DNA from: Thioclava atlantica
GTDB taxonomy: Bacteria > Pseudomonadota > Alphaproteobacteria > Rhodobacterales > Rhodobacteraceae
Direction of reading: 5' to 3'
DNA: 64,000 nt
Assembly: GCF_000737065.1 (NCBI RefSeq)
Contig: NZ_AQRC01000007.1
Span: forward strand, 1 to 64,000
In this document: positions 8,959 through 18,908 of the stretch, piece after piece
Numbering within the stretch: position 1 is the stretch's first letter
How the letters are laid out: each line of letters begins with the position of its first letter
Program-made: the position numbers and the translations under genes
Notes under the pieces: model-generated
What the model saw: the letters and a program-made list of their open reading frames with translations, nothing else
What the model was told of the DNA's origin: nothing
Databases searched by the model: none

Positions 8959-11900
8959 CTATGTGCTACATATCATTCGAAATTTTGATGCGAAGGTATC
9001 AACAACGAATGACTCCGTTGAGGCTAAGACTTGTGAATGTGTACTATTCTTGGCCGCGAGCGAGTACCCTGGCTGGACCACAAAGATCTCGAATTGGTAT
9101 TCGAGCTGGTTTCGCTGCGAGCGCAGGGCCTTCAAATCGTCAACTCCGCCTTCTTCGAAGCGACTTGGGTTGCCAGCTCGCAGACGATCACCTTCACGCC
9201 TAAGCAACCGATCGATCAACCTCTGTGGTCGTTCGCACCTTCGAACTGACCGTTGGGCTTGACCACACACCTCGTAGAGGTCGCCGACCCTCGCACCAGG
9301 CGCATCCGAAGACGAATATTTGCAGTGATACAATCGCACCGTGACGTGATTGCCATCTTGCTCGAAAGCCACGACATCAGCGACCTCACCGGTCCCATCA
9401 TCATTAAATATGATGTGGCTTCCCGTAGCTGAGCGAACCTGCTCGATTGTCCTCGCTTGAACACTATCGGCCCGCCGCTCAAGTCCGAGCGATTCAACGC
9501 GGATATCCACTCCGGTCCAATCCCAGACCTCGAAATGGTCATCTGGGAAGTACGGCACTTCCGTATCGGGAAGTGGAAAGAGTTCATCCGCCACAAGGGA
9601 ATCACCGTCGGCGAAGTAGATCGTCGGGGGATACTCATGAAACCAGCGTGACAACGGGACAGGCGCCGCACTCTTTTCGGCTGACGCAGATTGACCTTCC
9701 TTCAACGCGTACCGCACGCCTTCGTCGTTGATCGTCATCGTAAACTCTGCACGCGCAGTACCTGCCACTATCGAGAACTCGATGCGGTTCTGTGCGTCAT
9801 GCGACGAAAGTTCCAGTTCGCAGTCATAAATGGAGCGTTGTTCGCCGTTGATTGTGAAAACCCAACTATCTTCATCAAGGACAGACATCCCCTCATACCA
9901 ATCGACAGCGACTGGAGACTTTTGGGGAACCTCCGAGACAAGCTCGGGCTGAATGAGGCGATCAATGATGCCGGCCGTCGAGATCGTCTCATCGAGAAGT
10001 GAACGACCAAGGTCGTGGCACCAGTCCATCCAGCGTCCGAAATCATTGGTACGCTCTTGCGCCCAGATCTTTCCCTTTCGCGAACAGCCGAGCGACACCC
10101 TACCATCGTCAGTGAAGCCGACAACCATCAGGTTTGTCTTGCTGCGCGTCCTGTTCCCACTTCGGCTTCGCAATTCATCAGCAATATCGCTGCCTTGATA
10201 TTGCGAATAACGTATCTTGCGGCGACGCGTTTCACTCAAGCCCAACGTATTCAGCACCGGACGCCGCAAAGGATCGAGCGCCCGAAAGATATCTTCGCCC
10301 CGAATTCGTTCTGCATCGTCGCCGCATAGCGCTTTGGCCAAATCGTCCAAGCGATCATCATGCGAAGCCGAGACATAAAGCAGACCGGCCTCTTGATCCC
10401 AATGCACCATGAAGAGATCGTAGGTAACATCGGCGATGCCTTTGAAGCGGCTCCATTTCGGTAGGTCGGCGCGTTCGGTGATGAAGATTGCCAGCGCGTC
10501 GTGGTGGTTAATGTGTGGACCATCGACGATCAGCTGTCGGTGGTCGAACCTTTCAATGCCACCAATTGGGTCCCAAGGCGATTGGGTTGTCTTGTAGACA
10601 ATCGTCCCCAAGGTCGGGCGCAATGTTTCCAAAGGTATCTCTGCATCAATTCCCCCAAAGCCCTCGAACACCTCTTCGCGTCGGACGGCACGCTCGGTTG
10701 CTTTTGAACCAATCTGATTGATGAGCTTGTTCCAATCCGCATCCTCAGCAAACAAACTTGCCAAGGGGCTTCCTTCATCTCGCGTCACCGCAGCGATAAC
10801 TGTTGCCTCACCCAGATCGTCGCGAGTGCGCGTGAAACGACCAACGAACTGCAGCGTCACGGCCTCTGACTTCTTCGGATCATGCAATCCCGCTATCTTG
10901 AGCTCGGGCAGATCAAAACCCTCACCGAGCATATCGACACAAACGACGATGCGATGCTTGCCTGCTCGTAATTTCGTGATCGCATCAGCTTGCTCAGATG
11001 CGCTCAAACCGCTGTGTAGAAGAACTGGATTGTATTGAGGCCAACGACGCCGATACTTCTCATGCAACTCTTCCGCTCGGGTCCGCTTGTTTCCCCGCGC
11101 CATCGCAAGGTGGCGATATCCGTTCGCCTCGTCCGCTTCGAGAGCTTCACCGACTTTCTCAATGATTTGTTCGTCGATATCGTCGCGGTCGAGCCCATCG
11201 ACGGGCTGATAGTCGATTTTTCTGAAATAGCCCTCCGCTTGAGCCAGTCCCAGCGGGTAAACAAAAATGAACTTGCCATCGACCCGCATTCCATCATTGC
11301 GGAACGGCGTTGCTGTGAATTGAACGATCTTGACGTTACCGAACGCTTCCCTGAATTCGCGCCAGGTTCTCGCAGCCACGTGGTGAGCCTCATCGATGAA
11401 TAGATGCGACGTACACTCAGCCATTGCCGCTTGAATTTCTGACGACACACCAGCGGCGATAGACATCGTTGTGATAACGACGTTCGAGATGGCGAACAGA
11501 CCACGTGCTTCCTCGACACTCGTTGGTCGCTTGCGCAGCAACGATACCACTGGGTATTGCGCGCCTTCATCAATCAAGCCAGCTTTAGGCAGTATACCCA
11601 GTTGCTCGAACGCATTTGCAATCTGTGTTCTGAGCGCGTCGCTTGGCACGATCACCAGAATGCAATTTGCCCGTTCTTGAAGACCTGCTGCAATCATCGT
11701 CTCCGTCTTACCGGTTCCCGTCGGCATAACGACCGTGGCGATCTTCGCGGACACAGTCCAATGGGCTTGCAAAGCGTGTAGAGCGCCAATCTGAGGTGAG
11801 CGGAAACCTGGTTTGATGACCTGATCGCCATCCGTTTGCTCGCTTGCGAAAGAAACGCCATTAGTCCAGCTGGAACCGATCTCATTGCAAAGCTTCGAAA

Positions 11901-12285
11901 TTTCGTCAGCATCTTTTTTCGGGTTCAGCGGCAACGGCGCTAGAAGGGTGAGTGGTGCATCAGAGGCCCTCGTGACGAAGGTCTCGACGTCAACTGCCGT
12001 GGGGCACACATACACTTTGTCGAACGGAACAGATGAGGTTGTCTTACGCGGAAGAAACAGGATTTCGTGTCCGTCCTGATCTTCGCCGACGACACCGACG
12101 AGATGTCGTTGTGAAAACGGTCTTATTCTAAGCCGCCGGGTAATGGCCGGTTCTGCAATTGCCTCAATACTAGCGCCAAACTGCGCTCCAAAAACGGCTA
12201 GCCTGCGATCAAACTCGATATCGATCTCGGGCGCGGATTCATCTATATCGAAGAGCGTGCCGACATTATTTCTTCTACCCGTCAA
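8959..12285 (-). CDS. DEAD/DEAH-box helicase with putative C-terminal nuclease domain
   Basis: A 1108-residue protein. An N-terminal ~150-residue region of unknown function precedes a superfamily 2 helicase core: Walker A PTGTGKT (188-194), DEAH in FIDEAHHVAARTW, FTATP (motif III), and QFVGRFTRTRD (motif VI). Near the C-terminus D970 in VADVVAF and HCKYS (986-990), followed by DLYEVCGQAQ, resemble a PD-(D/E)xK-like nuclease core with His in the second acidic position. The only usable start is TTG at 12285, just after AAGGGGA; no early ATG exists. Such helicase-nuclease proteins are common in restriction and phage-defence loci. It lies upstream of, and in the same direction as, the ATPase/HNH operon, but 416 bp away. 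Confidence 0.8.
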   Translation of the reverse strand: MTGRRNNVGTLFDIDESAPEIDIEFDRRLAVFGAQFGASIEAIAEPAITRRLRIRPFSQRHLVGVVGEDQDGHEILFLPRKTTSSVPFDKVYVCPTAVDVETFVTRASDAPLTLLAPLPLNPKKDADEISKLCNEIGSSWTNGVSFASEQTDGDQVIKPGFRSPQIGALHALQAHWTVSAKIATVVMPTGTGKTETMIAAGLQERANCILVIVPSDALRTQIANAFEQLGILPKAGLIDEGAQYPVVSLLRKRPTSVEEARGLFAISNVVITTMSIAAGVSSEIQAAMAECTSHLFIDEAHHVAARTWREFREAFGNVKIVQFTATPFRNDGMRVDGKFIFVYPLGLAQAEGYFRKIDYQPVDGLDRDDIDEQIIEKVGEALEADEANGYRHLAMARGNKRTRAEELHEKYRRRWPQYNPVLLHSGLSASEQADAITKLRAGKHRIVVCVDMLGEGFDLPELKIAGLHDPKKSEAVTLQFVGRFTRTRDDLGEATVIAAVTRDEGSPLASLFAEDADWNKLINQIGSKATERAVRREEVFEGFGGIDAEIPLETLRPTLGTIVYKTTQSPWDPIGGIERFDHRQLIVDGPHINHHDALAIFITERADLPKWSRFKGIADVTYDLFMVHWDQEAGLLYVSASHDDRLDDLAKALCGDDAERIRGEDIFRALDPLRRPVLNTLGLSETRRRKIRYSQYQGSDIADELRSRSGNRTRSKTNLMVVGFTDDGRVSLGCSRKGKIWAQERTNDFGRWMDWCHDLGRSLLDETISTAGIIDRLIQPELVSEVPQKSPVAVDWYEGMSVLDEDSWVFTINGEQRSIYDCELELSSHDAQNRIEFSIVAGTARAEFTMTINDEGVRYALKEGQSASAEKSAAPVPLSRWFHEYPPTIYFADGDSLVADELFPLPDTEVPYFPDDHFEVWDWTGVDIRVESLGLERRADSVQARTIEQVRSATGSHIIFNDDGTGEVADVVAFEQDGNHVTVRLYHCKYSSSDAPGARVGDLYEVCGQAQRSVRRCERPQRLIDRLLRREGDRLRAGNPSRFEEGGVDDLKALRSQRNQLEYQFEIFVVQPGYSLAAKNSTHSQVLASTESFVVDTFASKFRMICST

Positions 12286-12725
12286 TCCCCTTACGCCTTT
12301 TCTGCTTCTTTATGCTTAAGAGCTTCAGTATACGAACGACCTGCTTTGGACTATGCCGGTTTAGATAACGCGATTCCGGAAGCCCGGTTACAGTCTCCCT
12401 CTTGCTGTACCAATTTCTCTGCCGAATGTCTGCTTTTGCAGGAAGCCGTCCCATACCATGCTATAGCAGCGAAGGTCCGCTTCTCTAATTGGGTGTCTGG
12501 GTCAAGCTCGTTTTCCTTCTTATGAGGGATCGCGTATCCGGGTCACGCTTCTCTTCGCAGTCTGGTTTGGCGTTCGAAGGGCGCCGCTGCATGCATGTGT
12601 CGGATTGGTAGTGGAGAGCCCCGCTTTCCGGCGCGCTTCAAGTTGCGCAGCAGACATTTTCGGCTTCATCCACACACCTCGTCCGGATGGACGATCCCGT
12701 TCAGGTTAGGTGGTGGGCTATTGGG
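12286..12725. other. non-coding stretch with a short ORF remnant
   Basis: Between the helicase and the IS110 transposase. A 49-codon minus-strand ORF (12520-12669) starts with MKPKMSAAQLEARRKAG after a GAGG and could be the start of a truncated small gene, but its second half has no protein-like pattern. Nothing else is supported. The 3' boundary of the IS110 element should lie here just below 12726. Confidence 0.35.
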
Positions 12726-13760
12726 TCATGCCTGGCCTCCCACTTTTTCCTGACGGAACTCTGTGCCGTCGATCCACATCCGATGTAAAAGGACGGCCAG
12801 TTTGCGAGCCACCGCGACGACGGCACGGCGGCGGCCTTTGGTGCGCATGAGGCGCATGCCCCAAGACTTGATCTGCGATCCGGCCATCGTTCGCATAAGC
12901 AACGCATTTGCGGCAGCGTAGAGCGTCGCTCGGACATTCTGATCACCGGCTTTGGAGATGCGACCTGGGTTGTCGTGTTCGCCGGACTGGTATCGCCTCG
13001 GCGTGAGACCAAAGTGCGCGGCTACTGTGCGAGACCGTTTGAACCGATTGGGATCATCGACCGCTGCTTTGAAAGTCAGAGCAGCGATCGGGCCTACACC
13101 AGGCACCGTCATCATCCGCATGCAGACCTCGTCTTGCGACGCCGCACGCTTCACCCGTCGATCCAGTTCAAGATAATGCTGGAACAGGACGGCACGTGCA
13201 TCGAGCAACGGAATGACCGCGTGCGCGAGAACTTCATCCATCTCGATCATGGGCCTCACGAGACCGTCGAAGCTACCGTGCTTGACGGTCCGGGGAAGGC
13301 GAACACCGAATATCTTCAGCAATCCACGCACTTCGTTTGCCAAGTCCATTGTTTTCTTCAGCAAGGCCTTTCTGGTGCTCAGCAGGGCCCGTAGCCCGTG
13401 CGCCTCCCGGCTCTTCATATGCACCGGGCTGAACCAACCCGTCCGCAAAATCTGGGCAATGCCCTTGGCGTCCGTCTTGTCTGTCTTGTTCCGCATCGCT
13501 GAAAGTGCGGCACTGACCTGGCGAGCTTCCATGCACACGATCTCGAAACCCATGTTTTGCAGGCCGAAGAAAAGGTGCTGGCTCAGCGCGCCAGCCTCAA
13601 AGCCGATCCGCACGATTGGGGCGCCGAACGCATTCAGGAAGTTGGCGATTTCGTCGACCTCACACGGGAGCTCTCGCTCCATGCAAACCTTGCCACGACC
13701 GTCCACAATGCAAAGCGCGCAAGACCGAAGCGACACATCCAAACCAACGAAGTATTCCAT
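12726..13760 (-). mobile_element. IS110-family transposase (recombinase) gene
   Basis: A 344-residue transposase. The N-terminal DEDD/RuvC-like domain shows YFVGLDVSL and the KTDKTDAKGIA pattern. The C-terminal Transposase_20 domain has TVPGVGPIAALTFKAAV and GRISKAGDQNVR, which should carry the catalytic serine. Length is typical of the family and no frameshift is visible, so it may be active. The ATG at 13760 has GGGAGA seven bases upstream; the longer frame from 13781 has no such site. IS110 elements lack long terminal inverted repeats, so the ends cannot be drawn from this sequence alone. Recent work shows IS110-group elements express a bridge RNA from the flank upstream of the gene. Confidence 0.9.
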
Positions 13761-14229
13761 TTTCTGTCTCCCTATTCTCACAGCAATGCTGAGATATTAT
13801 CGGGAGCTCGACCTTAGAGCAGGGTCAGCCCAATTACGCATGCTTCCCGCCCCTAGTGTAACTTCCAACCTCAAGGTGAACTAAGAACACTTGGTGAACT
13901 TGGCTAGGCGACCCCTTCTGTCAAGCCGAGCGACTTATCGGCTTGATCACGTGAGCGGACTACCGAAAATGCCTTGCCGCGCCGAATTCGAACACCTATC
14001 CTCGGGGACATCCAAATGTGGCAACAACCACGGATCTACGCAGAAAAGTCTTAACGACTTCAACACCTTAAGACTGAAGACAAGATAGCTCCGTTCCCTA
14101 CCGCCGGAGCCAAATCCCCCTGATAAATCAGAGATTTGCGAGCAAGCCCCTTCGGGGGCTTTTCTCGTTTCCTCCCTAGGGTAACAACTGGGGTAACGAA
14201 AATGCCGCCAAGTTTTCAGCATGGCGGCG
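13761..14229. other. IS110 upstream flank with two hairpins; junction to IS3 remnant
   Basis: This 470-bp non-coding stretch lies upstream of the IS110 gene, where IS110-group elements encode their bridge RNA. A perfect 9-bp stem TCAAGCCGA/TCGGCTTGA with 8-nt loop is at 13921-13946. A second inverted repeat AGTCTTAA/TTAAGACT is at 14047-14054 and 14068-14075. No protein-coding frame is supported. Where the IS110 element ends in this stretch is not evident. Confidence 0.4.
14144..14168 (+). terminator. rho-independent terminator
   Basis: Perfect 7-bp stem AAGCCCC/GGGGCTT around TTCG (14144-14161), followed by TTTCTCGT. No intact gene ends just upstream, so the gene it served has been lost or rearranged by the insertion sequences. 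Confidence 0.6.
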
Positions 14230-14685
14230 GGCGCTCTAGGTTGTCTTGCCGTGGTCATTGATCTCTTCTCGCGTCGTGTCGTCGGCTGGGCAATGCAGAG
14301 CCGCCAGACGACAGACGTTGTCCTGCAAGCGCTGCTCATGGCGACATGGCGGAGAAAACCCCGGGCAAAGGTTCTGATCCACTCGGACCAGGGCAGCCAA
14401 TTCACCGGCATGGACTGGGCTGCGTTCCTTCGGGCCCACAACCTGGAGCACTCGATGAGCCGCCGTGGAAACTGCCATGACAACGCGGTCGCTGAGAGCT
14501 TCTTTAACCTGCTGAAGCGTGAGCGGATCAGACGACGGACCTACCGAACGCGCGAAGAAGCCAGGCAGGATATGTTCGACTACATCGAGATGTTCTACAA
14601 TCCAAAGAGCAAGCACGCCCAGAACGGAATGCTGTCGCCCGTCGACTTCGAGCGACAGCAGAGACTGAGACAAGACGGCGTCTAA
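14230..14685 (+). pseudogene. IS3-family transposase OrfB, 5'-truncated remnant
   Basis: About 150 residues of the C-terminal integrase core (rve). AVVIDLFSRRVVGW, IHSDQGSQFT (second Asp) and NAVAESFFNLLKRERI (Glu) are present, as is the YNPKSKHAQNGMLSPVDFE tail. The region holding the first catalytic Asp and all of OrfA are missing; similarity begins at about CLAVVIDLF. The remnant cannot be an active transposase. It abuts the RNA phosphotransferase stump on its 3' side. Confidence 0.88.
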
Positions 14686-14700
14686 GAAATGCGGGGCTAT

Positions 14701-14814
14701 TCAGTGCTTCATGTCGACGCCGCCGGCCTGCATGCATCCGGGCATGACTTCTTTCAGTCTGACAACGGCGTCTGGCTCGTCGATGAAGTGCAGACGGGGT
14801 ACTTCTCTCTGTAA
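14701..14814 (+). pseudogene. RNA 2'-phosphotransferase (KptA/Tpt1) C-terminal stump
   Basis: Too short for ordinary gene calling, this 37-codon frame ending in TAA at 14814 reads SVLHVDAAGLHASGHDFF then QSDNGVWLVDEVQTGYFSL. This is the conserved end of KptA/Tpt1 proteins (the xVDAxxLxxxGHxFxxSxNGVWL pattern). Everything upstream is replaced by the IS3 remnant, so this is the downstream stump of a gene interrupted or deleted by the insertion. KptA removes the 2'-phosphate left by RNA ligation using NAD. Confidence 0.65.
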
Positions 14815-15040
14815 CTGCCAACTCGGCCCGCGCTTTCATGCACGCGGGCCCAGGCGCCAGCTTTCGAGAGAAGCTCTGGATGGGCTTTTGTCGTGAGCCG
14901 GTGGCTGCATCTATCGCACCCGCACTGCATCTATTTTGCATCTACACTGAGCGATACTTGCCGAAAATCAGCGATATTTCACGACACTTGCATGATATTG
15001 TATGCAGCCCTTAATACCTCAAGGCATTGTTTTTACTTAA

Positions 15041-16531
<1,491 letters not shown>

Positions 16532-16590
16532 TCACGCAATGGACCCGAAGGCAACCCCCTAGCGCGGCAGGCGCATCTGTGCGTGCCCGC

Positions 16591-17553
16591 TCAGGCGATC
16601 GCGGCGTTCGTCTTGAGCGCGAGCTGCCCCTTCGCCCAGAGCTGGAGTACCTTCACCGCGATCGGGATCACGATCACAGTCGCGGCGATCAGCACCACCG
16701 CACCGGGTATCGTCCAGTCGCCGCCCTGCGCCAGGAAACACCCCGCCGCGGCCGTCGCCGGGAAGGTGAACGCGCCCCAGAGCGGCGAGAATCCCGCGGC
16801 GGTGAGCCAGCGCACCGAAAGCAGCAGAACCAGAAGATAGGCCGCGGCCAGCCCGGCCATCACCGCCGCGATCCCCGAGGCCTCGAAACCCGTGGCGACG
16901 GTTCCCAGAAGGGCCGCGGGCGCGAGATGGATCGCGAGCAGCGGCCGCAGAGGCGCGGGCACCCTTTCGCGCGCGAATTGCCCGATCGAGATCACCCAGA
17001 TCGCCGAGGCCGAGATCAGCGCGACCCAGAACATCACCAGCGCGGGCGTCGTCAGCCCGAGCGCGAGCCCCGCGATCGCGCCCACGATCCAGCCCGAGAA
17101 GGTGAGCTGCCAGACCGGATTGACCCGGCGCTGCTCGGCCGGGCCGGTGGCGAAGACGCGGATCACCGTGGCGATCAGCGCCAGGTGCAGAAGAGCGGCA
17201 CCCCAGAAGATCCCCTGCGCGAAGCCGCCATAGGGCCCGAGCGCCGCGGCAACGAGGTAGAGCGTGAGCACCGCCGCCGCCAGCCCCGCCCGCCCCGGCA
17301 GGATCCGCAGATCCTCGATCACCACGCCGGGCCGGCGCGCGATCTTCACCCCATAGGCGAGAAGCGCGAAGAGCGCGATCAGGGTCACCCCTCCGAGAAA
17401 GAGCTCGACGGCACCGGAAGGCAGCGCGAAGGCGCCGACGCCGCGCCGCCAGGCGATCCCGAGCCCCATCAGACCGAGGATCGGCGGAAAGATCGCCGGA
17501 GGCGTGCGGCGAAACAATCCCTTGGGCGTGGGCTTCGAGGGGGCGAAGGTCAT
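16591..17553 (-). CDS. TehA/TDT-family (SLAC1-like) membrane transporter
   Basis: A 320-residue hydrophobic protein with about ten membrane segments and an N-terminal TPPAIFPPILGLMGLG pattern as in TehA and tellurite-resistance/dicarboxylate transporter (TDT) proteins. These act as anion channels or exporters, for example of dicarboxylates or tellurite, in the inner membrane. The ATG at 17553 has AGGAGA eight bases upstream; a GTG at 17583 gives a longer frame with no ribosome site. The substrate cannot be inferred. It is convergent with nothing and lies about 100 bp downstream of the guaB start on the same strand. Confidence 0.75.
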   Translation of the reverse strand: MTFAPSKPTPKGLFRRTPPAIFPPILGLMGLGIAWRRGVGAFALPSGAVELFLGGVTLIALFALLAYGVKIARRPGVVIEDLRILPGRAGLAAAVLTLYLVAAALGPYGGFAQGIFWGAALLHLALIATVIRVFATGPAEQRRVNPVWQLTFSGWIVGAIAGLALGLTTPALVMFWVALISASAIWVISIGQFARERVPAPLRPLLAIHLAPAALLGTVATGFEASGIAAVMAGLAAAYLLVLLLSVRWLTAAGFSPLWGAFTFPATAAAGCFLAQGGDWTIPGAVVLIAATVIVIPIAVKVLQLWAKGQLALKTNAAIA

Positions 17554-17675
17554 GTCGGGCTCTCCTGCATAGAGTTCTGACACCCCCGTGATAGCCGCGA
17601 CAGACAGGCGCTTGCAATCGCGCGCGCGCCGCGAAAAGCTGCCCTGGGCTGCGGCACTTTGTACGAGGGGGGCTT

Positions 17676-18653
17676 ATGGCGGGACATGGCTACGAGACCG
17701 GGCGGCTGAACCTGCCCTTCGTGGGGATCGCGACCTTCGGCAAACGCCCCCTCGTCACGGATTGGGACGCGATCGAGGCCGATGTCGCCGTGATGGGCGC
17801 GCCGTTCGATTTCGGAACCCAGTTCCGGGCCGGTGCCCGCTTCGGTCCGCGCGCGGTACGCGAGGCCTCGACGCTGTTCTCCTTCGGCCATGCCGGGGCC
17901 TATGACCACGAGGATGACGCGACCTATCTCGGGCCCGAGGTAAGCATCGTCGATATCGGCGACGCGGATATCGTGCATACCGACACGGCCAGATCCCATG
18001 CCAATATCGAGACCGGAGTGCGGGCGATGCTCGCGCGCGGCGCGCTGCCGGTGGTGATCGGCGGCGATCATTCGGTCAACATCCCCTGCATCCGCGCCTT
18101 CGCCGAGGATTGCGCCGAGAAAGGCCCGCTCCACATCCTGCAGATCGACGCCCATCTCGATTTCGTCGACGAGCGCCACGGAGTCACCGAAGGCCACGGC
18201 AATCCGATGCGCCGCGCGGCCGAACGCGATTACGTCTCGGGCATCACCGCGCTCGGCATCCGCAACGTCTCCTCCACCGCGAAGGACGGTTACGAAGCGG
18301 CGCGGAAGATGGGCGACGATTTCCTCTCGGTGCGCCAGGTGCGCAAACTCGGCACGCAGGGCGTGCTCGACCGGATCCCCGAAGGTGCGCGGCTCTATGT
18401 GACGATCGACATCGACGGTTTCGACCCCTCGATCGCGCCCGGCACCGGCACCCCGAGCCATGGCGGCTTCCTTTATTACGAGGTGCTCGAGATCCTGCAG
18501 GGCGTGGCACGGCGCAACGAGATCGTCGGCATCGATCTGGTGGAGGTCGCCCCCGATTACGACCCGACCGGCGCGACACCGATCCTCGCCGCCCAGATCC
18601 TGCTCAACTTCCTCGGCTTCATCTTTCACGCCCGCGAGAACGGGCGCGTGTGA
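17676..18653 (+). CDS. agmatinase-type ureohydrolase
   Basis: A 325-residue arginase/agmatinase family enzyme. The Mn-binding motifs are complete: GGDHSVN, DAHLDF and DIDGFDPSIAPGTG, and the GHGNPM and EVAPDYD segments fit. The family hydrolyses guanidino compounds (agmatine, guanidinobutyrate, guanidinopropionate) to urea plus an amine; sequence motifs do not decide which. The ATG at 17676 follows GAGGGGGGC. It is divergent from the TehA-like gene and followed by 255 bp of regulatory DNA. Confidence 0.88.
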   Translation: MAGHGYETGRLNLPFVGIATFGKRPLVTDWDAIEADVAVMGAPFDFGTQFRAGARFGPRAVREASTLFSFGHAGAYDHEDDATYLGPEVSIVDIGDADIVHTDTARSHANIETGVRAMLARGALPVVIGGDHSVNIPCIRAFAEDCAEKGPLHILQIDAHLDFVDERHGVTEGHGNPMRRAAERDYVSGITALGIRNVSSTAKDGYEAARKMGDDFLSVRQVRKLGTQGVLDRIPEGARLYVTIDIDGFDPSIAPGTGTPSHGGFLYYEVLEILQGVARRNEIVGIDLVEVAPDYDPTGATPILAAQILLNFLGFIFHARENGRV

Positions 18654-18729
18654 ATCTTCGGCTCCCGGCAGGAAACGGCGCCGGGTCTCCGGAAGAAGGC
18701 GATTTTTGCCTGCAAATTCGTCGGGTTCT

Positions 18730-18743
18730 GAACTCTTCAGTTC
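18730..18743. promoter_or_regulatory. short inverted repeat upstream of FadL-type gene
   Basis: GAACT/AGTTC arms around CTTC, five bases before the longer palindrome. It could be part of a composite operator; evidence is symmetry only. Confidence 0.25.
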
Positions 18744-18748
18744 AAAAG

Positions 18749-18764
18749 TTGACGTTAACGTCAA
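18749..18764. promoter_or_regulatory. 16-bp perfect palindrome, candidate MerR-type (LiuR-like) operator
   Basis: TTGACGTTAACGTCAA is fully symmetric. It lies about 145 bp upstream of the FadL-type porin gene. The ACGT-n-ACGT layout resembles operators of MerR-family regulators of fatty-acid and branched-chain amino-acid degradation. That assignment is an inference from symmetry and the neighbouring gene. Confidence 0.4.
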
Positions 18765-18908
18765 AAAGCGTGACCCGCAGGCCACAAGAGCCCCGGCCTC
18801 GCCGCGATGCGACGTCACGTAAGCGCAACGTAACGATTGATTTACACCCTTCGGCTGATAGCGTCGCGTCAGGGAACCAGCTTCGGCACGTTAGGGAAGA
18901 GGACTAGC

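Noticed and set aside
14080-14200. tRNA or tmRNA 3' end before the terminator at 14144
   Set aside because: A GGAGCCA string and a terminator are present, but no T-arm or acceptor pairing could be built.
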